Shown in pieces: positions 44,463 through 53,956 of a DNA stretch of 64,000 nt. Each line of letters opens with the position of its first letter. Position 1 is the first letter of the stretch. Made by a program: the position numbers and the translations under genes. The notes under the pieces were generated by a model. That model was given only the letters and a program-made list of their open reading frames with translations, did no database searches and had not been told where the DNA came from. This DNA comes from Bradyrhizobium diazoefficiens (GTDB lineage: Bacteria > Pseudomonadota > Alphaproteobacteria > Rhizobiales > Xanthobacteraceae): contig NZ_CP067101.1 in the NCBI RefSeq assembly GCF_016616425.1, positions 930,001 to 994,000 of the forward strand, in the 5' to 3' direction.

Positions 44463-44706
44463 CAGGGGAGGGTGAGCAGAACGCTCGCATTGCGCCCTCC
44501 CCAATTCATGAGCATGGCAAGAAACCCCATTCGCAATCGTCCGTGCGAAGCCGCCTCTCCCTGTCAACCCGCCATCCGGGCAGGGCGCTGCTTCGAGCCT
44601 TGCGCGCGCTGCGGTCTTGAAGAGTTCATCTTTGCCGCCCATCTTGTGACGCCCGCAGGTAGAGGCGTACCCTGCTGCTTCTGCGGCTCTTGTGCGAGGA
44701 CCTGGG

Positions 44707-45924
44707 ATGAGCGGACCGGACGGAAGCGAGCAGTTTGTCAAAAAGCACGATTTCGTTTTGGCTCGACTTGGCGCAATTGCTGCGCTTGTCGGGGCGACAT
44801 TCACGCTCACCGGTTGCGGCCAGCCGGCCTCGCAAGCAGCTGCCCCGCCGCCGGCGTCCGTGACGATCGCCCAGCCGGTCAAGCGCACCGTTACCGATTG
44901 GGACGAGTTCACCGGCCGCTTCGAGGCCGTGGAGGAGGTGCAGGTGCGCCCGCGGGTCGGCGGCTTCGTCAACTCCGTCGAATTCCAGGACGGCGCCATC
45001 GTGCACAAAGGCGACCTGCTCTATATCATCGACCCGCGCCCGTTCGAAGCGGTGGCGGAGCAGGCCGACGGCCAGTTGTCCGATGCCCGCGCCAAGGTTG
45101 AGCTTGCCAAGCGCGAGCTCGATCGCAGCCTCAGCCTGGTGCAGACCAACGCGGTCTCCGAGCAGGTCGTCGATCAGCGCCGTCAGGCCTTGCAGGCCGC
45201 GCACGCCGCCGAGATGCAGGCCGAAGGTGCACTGAAGTCCGCCAAGCTCAACATCGAGTTCACGCATGTGACGGCGCCGCTGACCGGCCGCGTCAGCCGC
45301 CATCTCGTCAGTCCCGGCAATCTCGTGCAGGGCAGCGACAACGGCGCCTCGACCGAGCTGACCTCGATCGTGACGCTCGATCCGATCTATGTCTATTTCG
45401 ACATGGATGAGGCAACCTTCATCAAGTACAGCAAGCTCTGGTTCGAAGGCCGGCGTCCAAGCTCGCGCGATACCGCGAACCCGGTGCAGGTGACGCTCGC
45501 CGGCGAGGCCAAGCCGTCGCACGAAGGCACCATCAATTTCCTCGACAACCGGCTCGACGTCTCGACCGGCACGCTGCGCAGCCGCGCGGTGGTCAAGAAC
45601 ACCGACCAGTCGATCCTGCCCGGCCAGTTCGGCCGCGTCCGTCTGATCGGCAGCGCGCCCTACGAGGCTCTGCTGATTCCGGACGTTGCGGTCGCGACCG
45701 ACCAGTCCCGCAAGATCGTGTTCGTGGTCAAGCCTGATGACACGGTCGAGGCGCGTCCCGTCGTGCTCGGGCCGCTGGACGACGGCCTGCGGGTGATCCG
45801 CGAAGGACTGAAGGCGGAGGACCGCGTCATCGTCAACGGCATCCAGCGCGCCCGTGTCGGCGCCAAGGTTGCCCCGCAGACCGCGCAAGCCCCGGCCGGT
45901 GGCAAGTCCGGTGACAAGTCATGA
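44707..45924 (+). CDS. RND efflux periplasmic adaptor (membrane fusion protein)
   Basis: About 405 aa. Lipoprotein signal with lipobox LTGC (Cys37). Membrane-fusion domains: VQVRPRVGGFVNSVEFQDGAIVHKGDLLYIIDPRPFEA (lipoyl half), the helical hairpin, then the paired lipoyl half IEFTHVTAPLTGRVSRH. It links the inner-membrane pump encoded next to an outer-membrane channel. No channel gene or local regulator is present. The upstream IS481 element lies 244 bases before the start and may have displaced the native control region. Confidence 0.93.
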   Translation: MSGPDGSEQFVKKHDFVLARLGAIAALVGATFTLTGCGQPASQAAAPPPASVTIAQPVKRTVTDWDEFTGRFEAVEEVQVRPRVGGFVNSVEFQDGAIVHKGDLLYIIDPRPFEAVAEQADGQLSDARAKVELAKRELDRSLSLVQTNAVSEQVVDQRRQALQAAHAAEMQAEGALKSAKLNIEFTHVTAPLTGRVSRHLVSPGNLVQGSDNGASTELTSIVTLDPIYVYFDMDEATFIKYSKLWFEGRRPSSRDTANPVQVTLAGEAKPSHEGTINFLDNRLDVSTGTLRSRAVVKNTDQSILPGQFGRVRLIGSAPYEALLIPDVAVATDQSRKIVFVVKPDDTVEARPVVLGPLDDGLRVIREGLKAEDRVIVNGIQRARVGAKVAPQTAQAPAGGKSGDKS

Positions 45925-48900
45925 ATCTCGGCCGCCTCTCCATCAACCAGCCCATTCTGGCCATGGTGCTGTCGATCGTGCTCCTGATCGTCGGCGCGCT
46001 CGCCTACACCACGCTGCCGGTCTCCGAATATCCGCAAGTGGTGCCGCCGACCGTCGTCGTCACCACGCAATATCCCGGCGCCTCCGCGCAGACCGTGTCC
46101 GACACGGTCGCCGCACCCATCGAGCAGGAGATCAACGGCGTCGAGGACATGCTGTATCTCTACAGCCAGGCGACCTCGAACGGCCAGCTCACCATCACCG
46201 TCACCTTCAAGCTCGGCACCGATCTGGACAAGGCCCAGGTGCTGGTGCAGAACCGCGTGGCGATCGCGCAGCCACGCCTGCCGGAGGAAGTGCAGCGCAA
46301 CGGCGTCATCACGCGCAAGAACTCGCCTGACATCTTGATGGTCGTGTTCATGCTGTCGCCCGACGACACGTTCGACCAGCTCTACATCTCAAATTATGCG
46401 CTGCTCCAGGTTCGCGACCAGCTGCTGCGCCTCGACGGCGTCGGCGACATCCAGATTTTCGGCGCGCGCGACTATTCGATGCGGCTGTGGCTCGATCCGG
46501 ACCGCATCGCCAATCTCGGCCTGACCTCGGCCGAAGTGCTTGCCGCGATCCGCGCGCAGAACGTGCAGATCGCGGGCGGCCAGATCGCCGAGCCGCCGAT
46601 CGCCGACCGCGCCTTCCAGCCGAACCTGACCTTCACGGGCCGCCTGAAGGACCGGAAGCAGTTCGAGGACATCCTGATCAAGGCCGGCTCCGACGGCCGC
46701 GTCGTTCGGTTGCGCGACGTCGCCCGCATCGAGCTCGGGGCGCTCTCCTACACCACCAACAGCTTCCTGCTGCGGAAATCCGCGGTCGCCATGCTGGTGA
46801 CGCAGCGGCCGGGATCGAACGCGCTCGCGACCGCGAAGCACATCTCCGAGACCATGACGCGGCTCAAGGAGAACTTCCCGAAGGGCCTCGACTACAATAT
46901 CGGCTACAACCCGACCGAGTTCATCGCCCAGTCCGTTCACGAGCTGATCAAGACCATCTATGAAGCCATGCTGCTTGTGGTCGTCGTGGTGCTGGTATTC
47001 CTGCAGGGCTGGCGGCCGGCGATCATTCCGATCATCGCCATCCCGGTCTCGTTGGTCGGCACCTTCGCGGTGATGGCGGCGCTCGGCTTCTCCATCAACA
47101 ATCTCACTTTGTTCGGTCTCGTTCTCGCCGTCGGCATCGTGGTCGACGATGCCATCGTCGTGGTCGAGAATGTCGAGCGGCATCTGGAGCACGGCATGAG
47201 CCGGCGCGATGCCGCGCTCAAGACAATGGAGGAGGTCGGCGGCGCGCTGGTCTCGATCGCGCTGGTGCTGGGCGCGGTGTTCGTCCCGACCGCCTTCCTG
47301 GGCGGGATTTCCGGGCAGTTCTTCCAGCAATTCGCCGTCACCATTGCGGTTGCGACGGCGATCTCCTGCTTCTGCTCGCTGACGCTGTCGCCGGCGCTGG
47401 CCTCGCAGATCCTCACTCCGCACGAAGCGAAGCGGCCGCCGGCAAGCTGGAATGTCATCGCGCGGGCGTGGGGTGCCTTCACGGGGGTCTTCAACCGCGT
47501 GTTCGACCGGCTGGCGCACGGCTATGCCGGTCTCGCCAATTTCGTGATCCGGCATTCGGTGCTGATGATCCTGATCTACGTCGTGCTGATCGGCAGCGCC
47601 GGCTGGCTGATCGTGAGCACGCCCCAAGGCTTCATCCCGGCGCAGGATCGCGGCTACGTCATCGTATCCGTGCAATTGCCCGGTGCAGCCTCGCTGGCGC
47701 GCACCACGGAAGTCGTGCGCGAGATCGAGCGGATCGCGCTGGATACGCCGGGTATCGTCCGCGTCGCCGCCTTTGCTGGTTTCTCCGGCGCCACGAGAAC
47801 GCAGGCCGGCAATGCCGCGGCGCTGTTTCCGGTGTTCGACGAGCCCGAGGCGCGGCTGAAGAAGGGGCTGTCCGCCAACGCCATCACCGCCGAGCTGCGC
47901 AAGCGTCTCCTGGCGATCCAGGGCGCCTTCATCATCGTCATCCCGCCGCCGGCGGTGCCCGGCATCGGCACCGGCGGCGGCTTCGCCATCCGCGTCCAGG
48001 ACCGCCAGGGTCGGGGGCCCGAAATGCTTGCCGCCGCGACAGACGAGTTGGTCGCTGCCGCGCGCAAATCGCCGAACCTCACTTCGGTGTTCTCACCGTT
48101 CACGGCCAACACGCCGCAGCTCTTCGTCGACATCGACCGGACCAAGGCGCAGAAGCTCGGCGTGCCCATTTCAAACATCAACGACACGATCCAGAGCTAT
48201 TTCGGATCGACCTATGTCAACGACTTCAACCTGTTCGGCCGCACCTATCACGTTACCGCGCAGGCCGATTTCCCGTTCCGGAAGGAACCCAGCGATCTCG
48301 CACGCCTGCGCACGCGCAACGCCTCGGGTGACATGGTGATGCTCGGCAGCGTGGTCGAGTTCAAGGACGTCTCGGGTCCCGATCGCGTGGCGCGCTACAA
48401 TCTCTATGCGGCGTCCGAGCTCCAGGGCGAACCGGCGCCGGGCATCAGCTCGACCACGGCGCTCAACACCATCAAGAAGCTGGCGGACGACACCCTGCCG
48501 AGCGGCTTCACATTCGAATGGACTGACCTGTCCTATCAGCAGGTCACCGGCGGCAATGCCGGCCTCTACGTGTTCCCGATCTGCGTGCTGTTCGTCTATC
48601 TCGTGCTCGCCGCACAATATGGCAGTTGGACCTTGCCGTTCGCGGTGATCCTGATCGTGCCGATGTGCCTGCTCGCTGCCACCATCGGGGTGCGCATCAT
48701 GGGGCAGGACGTCAACATCCTCACACAAATTGGCTTCGTCGTGCTGGTGGGACTGGCGGCCAAGAACGCGATCCTGATCGTCGAGTTCGCGCGCGACATC
48801 GAGAACGAAGGCAAGCCGCGGCTGGAGGCTGTCATCGACGCCTGCCGCCTGCGCCTGCGGCCGATCCTGATGACCTCCTTCGCCTTTATCCTCGGCGTGC

Positions 48901-49079
48901 TGCCGCTGGTGATCTCGACCGGCTCGGGCTCGGAGATGCGGCAGGCGGTCGGCGTCGCCGTCTTCTTCGGCATGATCGGCGTCACCTTGTTCGGGCTGCT
49001 GTTCACGCCGATCTTCTATGTGGTGGTGAGAAACCTGGCGGAGGGACGCCGGGACAGAAAGCCTGAGGTGGCTATGTAG
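45921..49079 (+). CDS. RND multidrug efflux permease (HAE1 family)
   Basis: 1052 aa, full length for an AcrB/MexB-type pump. It starts MNLGRLSINQPILAMVLSIVL and shows the duplicated 6+6 transmembrane plan with large periplasmic loops. The proton-relay acidic pair is in GIVVDDAIVVVENVERH, and TPQGFIPAQDRGY marks the second repeat start. It exports hydrophobic or amphiphilic compounds using the proton gradient. Its start overlaps the adaptor stop by 4 bases, so the two are coupled. Confidence 0.95.
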   Translation: MNLGRLSINQPILAMVLSIVLLIVGALAYTTLPVSEYPQVVPPTVVVTTQYPGASAQTVSDTVAAPIEQEINGVEDMLYLYSQATSNGQLTITVTFKLGTDLDKAQVLVQNRVAIAQPRLPEEVQRNGVITRKNSPDILMVVFMLSPDDTFDQLYISNYALLQVRDQLLRLDGVGDIQIFGARDYSMRLWLDPDRIANLGLTSAEVLAAIRAQNVQIAGGQIAEPPIADRAFQPNLTFTGRLKDRKQFEDILIKAGSDGRVVRLRDVARIELGALSYTTNSFLLRKSAVAMLVTQRPGSNALATAKHISETMTRLKENFPKGLDYNIGYNPTEFIAQSVHELIKTIYEAMLLVVVVVLVFLQGWRPAIIPIIAIPVSLVGTFAVMAALGFSINNLTLFGLVLAVGIVVDDAIVVVENVERHLEHGMSRRDAALKTMEEVGGALVSIALVLGAVFVPTAFLGGISGQFFQQFAVTIAVATAISCFCSLTLSPALASQILTPHEAKRPPASWNVIARAWGAFTGVFNRVFDRLAHGYAGLANFVIRHSVLMILIYVVLIGSAGWLIVSTPQGFIPAQDRGYVIVSVQLPGAASLARTTEVVREIERIALDTPGIVRVAAFAGFSGATRTQAGNAAALFPVFDEPEARLKKGLSANAITAELRKRLLAIQGAFIIVIPPPAVPGIGTGGGFAIRVQDRQGRGPEMLAAATDELVAAARKSPNLTSVFSPFTANTPQLFVDIDRTKAQKLGVPISNINDTIQSYFGSTYVNDFNLFGRTYHVTAQADFPFRKEPSDLARLRTRNASGDMVMLGSVVEFKDVSGPDRVARYNLYAASELQGEPAPGISSTTALNTIKKLADDTLPSGFTFEWTDLSYQQVTGGNAGLYVFPICVLFVYLVLAAQYGSWTLPFAVILIVPMCLLAATIGVRIMGQDVNILTQIGFVVLVGLAAKNAILIVEFARDIENEGKPRLEAVIDACRLRLRPILMTSFAFILGVLPLVISTGSGSEMRQAVGVAVFFGMIGVTLFGLLFTPIFYVVVRNLAEGRRDRKPEVAM

Positions 49080-49206
49080 TCGGTGCGGCCATCCGCGCAT
49101 CCACATCCCGCTGTCGTGACGGAGCTCAAGCGGGATGGGTTTAGCCTGAATCGATTTGCAATTCCCAAACCAGTCGATTTCTGTTCACCATGCTGGCTGG
49201 GCGGGA

Positions 49207-49593
49207 CTACACCAGCCGCCACACGAGCGCCCCCAATGCCCCCGCCCACAGCGCAAGCGCTGCGAAAGTCTGGATCGCAAAGCCCGGGCCGCGCTTCGCC
49301 GCCGCCTTCGAATAGCCGACAAAGTAGACGATGCGGCCGATGACCCAGACCGCGCCGATCCCCGCTGCAATGGCGTCGCTGATGTAGATCGCGAACAGCC
49401 AGAGCGAGGGGAGAAAGATCGGCATCCATTCCAGCGTGTTCATCTGGATGCGAAAGGCGCGTTCGAAATCCGGATGGCCCGACATCGCCGGCACCTTGAC
49501 GCCGGTCCTGGTGCGCGAGCGCGACACGTTGGTGGCGGTGAAGAAGTAAAATGCGATCGCCAGCAGCGTGACGAGGGCGGTGAGGTGATACAT
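49207..49593 (-). CDS. MAPEG-family membrane protein
   Basis: 128 aa, four hydrophobic helices. The ATNVSRSRTRTGVKVPA loop followed by FERAFRIQMNTLEWMP is the family hallmark (E/RxxxRxxxNxxE). MAPEG proteins are trimeric inner-membrane enzymes, some with glutathione transferase or peroxidase activity. Convergent with the RND operon; downstream of the AttH-like gene on the same strand (28 bases). Confidence 0.9.
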   Translation of the reverse strand: MYHLTALVTLLAIAFYFFTATNVSRSRTRTGVKVPAMSGHPDFERAFRIQMNTLEWMPIFLPSLWLFAIYISDAIAAGIGAVWVIGRIVYFVGYSKAAAKRGPGFAIQTFAALALWAGALGALVWRLV

Positions 49594-49620
49594 CGCTGGT
49601 CCCTTCGAACAGATCGCGCT

Positions 49621-50703
49621 TCAATAGCCGGTCAGCTCGAGATAGCCAACGCCCTCATGCGTCCCGGCGAAGCTGATCGGTCCTTCCCAATAGGAGAATC
49701 CGGTCCCCATCCAGGCCTTTGGGTTGAGCGGCTTGCAAGCAATCGAGAACGATCGCGACGGGATTGCGATCTGCCATTCCACCGGCAGCTTGCGTCCCGC
49801 AACCTCCGCCGTCGCTTTCGGATTCATCCGGATATCGCCGCCCGCAATCATTTGCGTCTCGCCGGCGGCGCTGATCCAGTTGCCGAACGGATAGTCCCTG
49901 CCGTCCTTTTGCCGCAGCCGGTACAGCATCAGCTTGTCGCCGGACGACAGATGCAGCGACAGCCAGTCCCAGCCGGTCTGGTCGGCGTCGAGCGGCTGGC
50001 TGCTCCATTCGCGGTCCATCCAGGCCTGGCCCGAGACATCGACCGGCTTGTCGTCGATGGTGAGCCTGCCGCGGGCGCGGTAGAACGGCTGGCTGTAATA
50101 GTAGGACGCCTGCCCGCGCTCCGACTTGCGGCTGTAGCCGCGATCGCCCTGCAACACCACCGGCCGATCGGCCTCGAGCGTCAGCGCGTAGCTGAAATCG
50201 GTGCTGGACGCCTTCAGCGCCAGCGGCGCCAAGGTGCGATCGTCGGTGTGCGCGAGACCCGTCATTTCCCAATCGTCGATCCAGGCCGCAAACGGTGTTG
50301 CGATGACGCCGGCCTGTCCCACGCCGCCCCGTGAAAAGACTTCGTTGAAGCGGTGGGTGTCGGCGCGCGTCACCGCGGCATGAGCCATCCACACCTGCTG
50401 GTTGGCCCAACCTTCGCCTTGGGGGCCCGGCCGCGCTGCCTGACGGAACAGCGTCCATTGCAGGCCGCAAGCCGCGCCGCTGCCGTCGACGAGGTTTGCG
50501 GTGAGATACCACCATTCGATGCGAAACTCCGGGTGCGGCCCGTGATCGGCCGGAAAGGCAAACAGCTTTCCCGGCGTGACCTTCGCAAAGCCGTCCGCGT
50601 TCTCGCCGAGCCCGGCATAGCCTTGCGCACCGGCGCGGCGAGCGAGCGCCAGCGTAGCGATGCCGCCGGCGAAGGCACGGCGCGACATTCGATCAGCGCT
50701 CAT
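49621..50703 (-). CDS. AttH/CrtC-type lipocalin-like exported protein
   Basis: About 360 aa from ATG 50703. A twin-arginine-type signal (SRRAFAGGIATLALARRAGA) precedes a two-domain lipocalin-like fold. Conserved blocks are FRIEWWYLTANL, VWMAHAAVTR, and GQAWMDREWSSQPL with GWDWLSLHL. These are shared with carotenoid 1,2-hydratase CrtC and AttH proteins. No carotenoid genes are near, so the AttH role (a secreted partner of an ABC exporter) is likelier. Overlaps the permease gene by 11 bases, which argues for coupling. Confidence 0.88.
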   Translation of the reverse strand: MSADRMSRRAFAGGIATLALARRAGAQGYAGLGENADGFAKVTPGKLFAFPADHGPHPEFRIEWWYLTANLVDGSGAACGLQWTLFRQAARPGPQGEGWANQQVWMAHAAVTRADTHRFNEVFSRGGVGQAGVIATPFAAWIDDWEMTGLAHTDDRTLAPLALKASSTDFSYALTLEADRPVVLQGDRGYSRKSERGQASYYYSQPFYRARGRLTIDDKPVDVSGQAWMDREWSSQPLDADQTGWDWLSLHLSSGDKLMLYRLRQKDGRDYPFGNWISAAGETQMIAGGDIRMNPKATAEVAGRKLPVEWQIAIPSRSFSIACKPLNPKAWMGTGFSYWEGPISFAGTHEGVGYLELTGY

Positions 50704-53155
50704 TGGCAAACACCTTGACGAGATTTGCCGGCTGCATCCGCGCCAACCTCACCACCGGCAACAGGGCGGCAAGCAGCGAGGCGAATAACGCGACCGCGAC
50801 CAGCTCGACCAGTTGCAACGGAAACACATGGAACGGCAGCCGCCAGCCGAACGCCTTCACGTTGACGATCGCGATCAGGCACCACGCTACCAGGAGGCCG
50901 AGCGGGACCGCCAACAGCGCTGTGAGCAGCGCCACCGACAGCGTCTTGGTCAATTCGATCGCGGCAAGACGCGGCCGAGTGATGCCGATCGCCCACAGCG
51001 GCGCAAGTTGCGGCAGACGCGAGTTCGCCAGCGTCAACAGGCTGGTGAAAAGCGCGATCCCGGCGACACCGAGCGTGAACGCATTCAGGGCCGACGTGAC
51101 CGCGAAGGTGCGGTTGAAGATGCGGATCGATTCCGCCTTCACCGTCGCCTGGTCCGCGACATTGCGGTCGCCGAGCGCAAACCGTTTTTGCAGGGCCGCG
51201 ATCAGGCCGGAGATATTCTCCGGGGCGACGATCAGGCCGATCCGCGTCTGCGGCGTCTGTGGAAACTGCCGCATCAGCGCCGCGACGTTGACGGCCAGCT
51301 GCCCCTTGGGATTGCCGTAGTCTGCATAGACGCCGACGATATCGAGCTGCCAGGTCCCGCTCGGCGCCGGCACCTCGACGACATCGCCGATGTGGACGTT
51401 GAGGCGGCGGCTCAACTGCTCGCTGATGAAAGCGGCGTTGCCCGGCACGAGCCGGGTCCAGGCGCGCGGGGCGGCTTCCAGCAGCGGCCAGCGCTCGCGA
51501 TAGAGCGCGTGATCGGGCAGGCCCAGCAGCTCCACCGGCTGGCCCTGAAGCTGCGCCTCGGCGCGGCCCCCCGGCAGGATCGCCCGCACGTCGCTGCGCT
51601 CCTTCAGCCAGCTCCGGATCGCGACGCCTTGCGCATTGTCGGACGCGCTGATGTAGACGTCAGCCGCGAGACGCCCATTGAGCCAGCCGATGAAGGTGCG
51701 GCTGAACGTTTCCACCATGGTGGAGACACCGACATTGACGGCGAGGGCGAGCAGCAGCGCCATCAGCGCCAGCGACAATCCGGAGAGCTGCTGCCGGCTG
51801 TCGGCCCAGAACCACAGCGCAAGCGGCTTGCGCGCGCCGCGCTGACCGGCAAGCAGGATGATCTCGAGCAATGCCGGCAGGATCAGGGCCGCCCCTAACA
51901 TCAGCGCCGCCAGCACGCCGAAGCCCGCGATCAGCGATTGCCCATAGCGCAGCAACAACAGCGCGACTGCGAACACGGCGCCGGCGGCGAGGCTCTGGAA
52001 GATCAGCCAGCGGCGCTGTCTCTGCTGCCAGGCGCGGGGCTGCGCGGTCGCCAGCACCGGCATCCTGATTGCCTTGATCAGGCTGGTCGCCGCCGCAACA
52101 AGCGCGCCCGCTACGCTGATGCCGATGCCGGCAAGCCACCATTCGGGCCGCAAGGTGAGCTGCCCCGGGATCTGCGCGCCATAGAGCCCGCGCAGCGATG
52201 CCGCAACGTCGGGCAGCAGCACTGCCGCGATGACATAGCCGCAGACGAGCCCGATCAGGCCCGCAATCAGGGCCAGCGCCACGAGCTCGACGACCAGCAC
52301 GGTGTTGACGAGCCGCGCCGAGGCGCCGCAGGCCCTCAGTGTCCGCAGCATCGGCAGCCGTTGCTCGAAGGCGAGCCCAACGGCCGAGTTGACGATGAAG
52401 AGGCCGACAAAGAACGACAACAGGCCGAATGCCGTGAGGTTGAGGTGGAAGCTGTCGGTGAGGCGCTCCAGCTCCGTCTCCGCATGCGGCTCGATGAGCT
52501 GCAACTGATTGCCGACGACGCTTGCCAGCGGCGCGGGCTTGCTCTTCGGCTTGCCGACCAGAAGCCGCGACACCTGGTCCGGCTTGTTCAGCAGACGCTG
52601 CGCCACGCCGATATCGACCACCAGCACGTCGGGCACGAGCTGCGGCAGCACGCGCAGCGGCGGCAGTCTTGCGCCGTTGCTGATCGGAGGTGCCGCGCCT
52701 TCTGTTTCCTGCAAGTCGCTCAGCGTCTCCCGTGCCACCAAGGTCTGGCCCGGCGGTGCAACAAAACTGCTCAGATCCGAGGCGCCGAGGCGGGGTGCGT
52801 TACCGATTTCGACCGGCAGCGTCACCGGCTCGATCCCGAGCAGCCGCACAGAGCGGCCGTTGATCTGGACCCGGCCCTCCAGCGCCGGCGACACCGGCCA
52901 GCCGGCGCGGCGGAGCTTTACGAACAGCTCTTGGGAAAAGGTCGCCGCATGCGGCGCGACCAGCATCGCCGTGCGGGCGCCGCCGAACGTCGCCGCGGCG
53001 CGGTCATAGGCGTTGCGAGCCTGCTGATTGATCGCCTGCACGCCGCTCCACAGTGCGGTCGCCGCGATCAGCCCGACCAGCAGCGTGGCGAACTGCATCT
53101 TGTGACGCCGCCAATGGCTGAGCAGCACGGCGAGGATCCAGAGCGCGCGCCTCAT
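50693..53155 (-). CDS. FtsX-like ABC transporter permease
   Basis: 820 aa. An N-terminal helix after the first ~15 residues, then a large periplasmic (MacB-PCD-like) domain. A first FtsX domain follows (~255-385: LLSFFVGLFIVNSAVGLAFEQRLPMLRTLRACG). A second periplasmic part and a second FtsX domain (~690-810: TLANSRLPQLAPLWAIGITR) complete it, giving about 10 helices in one chain. Permeases of this double type (YbbP-like) extract or translocate lipophilic substrates at the inner membrane. Overlaps the ATPase gene by 4 bases. Confidence 0.92.
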   Translation of the reverse strand: MRRALWILAVLLSHWRRHKMQFATLLVGLIAATALWSGVQAINQQARNAYDRAAATFGGARTAMLVAPHAATFSQELFVKLRRAGWPVSPALEGRVQINGRSVRLLGIEPVTLPVEIGNAPRLGASDLSSFVAPPGQTLVARETLSDLQETEGAAPPISNGARLPPLRVLPQLVPDVLVVDIGVAQRLLNKPDQVSRLLVGKPKSKPAPLASVVGNQLQLIEPHAETELERLTDSFHLNLTAFGLLSFFVGLFIVNSAVGLAFEQRLPMLRTLRACGASARLVNTVLVVELVALALIAGLIGLVCGYVIAAVLLPDVAASLRGLYGAQIPGQLTLRPEWWLAGIGISVAGALVAAATSLIKAIRMPVLATAQPRAWQQRQRRWLIFQSLAAGAVFAVALLLLRYGQSLIAGFGVLAALMLGAALILPALLEIILLAGQRGARKPLALWFWADSRQQLSGLSLALMALLLALAVNVGVSTMVETFSRTFIGWLNGRLAADVYISASDNAQGVAIRSWLKERSDVRAILPGGRAEAQLQGQPVELLGLPDHALYRERWPLLEAAPRAWTRLVPGNAAFISEQLSRRLNVHIGDVVEVPAPSGTWQLDIVGVYADYGNPKGQLAVNVAALMRQFPQTPQTRIGLIVAPENISGLIAALQKRFALGDRNVADQATVKAESIRIFNRTFAVTSALNAFTLGVAGIALFTSLLTLANSRLPQLAPLWAIGITRPRLAAIELTKTLSVALLTALLAVPLGLLVAWCLIAIVNVKAFGWRLPFHVFPLQLVELVAVALFASLLAALLPVVRLARMQPANLVKVFANER

Positions 53156-53805
53156 GCGATCCGCCCCGCATGCAAAGTGAGGTGGCGGTCGAGCGTGGCT
53201 GCCAGATGCAGGCTGTGCGTCACCATCAGGAAGCCGCAGCCGGTGCGCGCGACCAGGTCGCGCGTCAGCGCCAGCACGTCCTCGGCGGTGGCCTCGTCGA
53301 GATTGCCGGTCGGCTCGTCCGCCAGCAGCAGCGAGGGCCGTGTCGCCAGCGCGCGGCCGATCGCAACCCGTTGCTGCTGTCCGCCGGATAATTGCTCGGG
53401 ATAGCGTTTCAGAAGAGCGCCGAGCCCGAGCCGTTCGACCAGCTCTTTCGTCCAGGCTGCGTCGTGACGGTCGGCGATCCGCGCCTGAAAGGCCAGATTG
53501 TCCGCAACCGACAGGCTCGGGATCAGGTTGAATTGCTGGAAGACCAGGCCGATCCGCTTCCGCCGCAAGCTGGCGCGCCCCGCATCGGACAGCTTGGTGA
53601 CCTCGATGTCGTGCAGCCGGATCGTACCGCCATCGGCGGCATCGAGCCCCGCGATCAGGTGCAGCAATGTGCTCTTGCCGCTACCGGACTCGCCGGTCAA
53701 CGCGACGCGTTCGCCCTTTCGAAGATCGAAATCGACGCCGCGCAGCACATGGACCGGTTCGCCGGCCGAGGAGAAGGTCTTGGAAAGATTTCGGATACTC
53801 AGCAC
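53152..53805 (-). CDS. ABC transporter ATP-binding protein (LolD/YbbA-like)
   Basis: 217 aa. Walker A GESGSGKST, signature LSGGQQQRVAIGRAL, Walker B LLLADEPTGNLD, H-loop MVTHS. The TLLHLIAGLDAADGG segment is typical of LolD/MacB-type ATPases. First gene of the ATPase-permease-AttH operon; drives the FtsX-like permease by mechanotransmission rather than import. Confidence 0.94.
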   Translation of the reverse strand: MLSIRNLSKTFSSAGEPVHVLRGVDFDLRKGERVALTGESGSGKSTLLHLIAGLDAADGGTIRLHDIEVTKLSDAGRASLRRKRIGLVFQQFNLIPSLSVADNLAFQARIADRHDAAWTKELVERLGLGALLKRYPEQLSGGQQQRVAIGRALATRPSLLLADEPTGNLDEATAEDVLALTRDLVARTGCGFLMVTHSLHLAATLDRHLTLHAGRIA

Positions 53806-53956
53806 GATGAATGGCGCCGGACGGAATAAGCGGGATTGTTGCGTAGCACACTTGCTGCGGAAATGCCGGTTGCGTTGGCCTCGAAGCCGTTGTTAGCTCC
53901 AAGACGGCCAAATCAAAAAAGTGCCAAAAGATCAAAAGACAAGGACGGGGGGTTTC

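Noticed and set aside
44463..44706. A remnant gene between the IS and the RND adaptor
   Set aside because: Short frames exist on both strands but none has a start signal or family motif; it is treated as intergenic.
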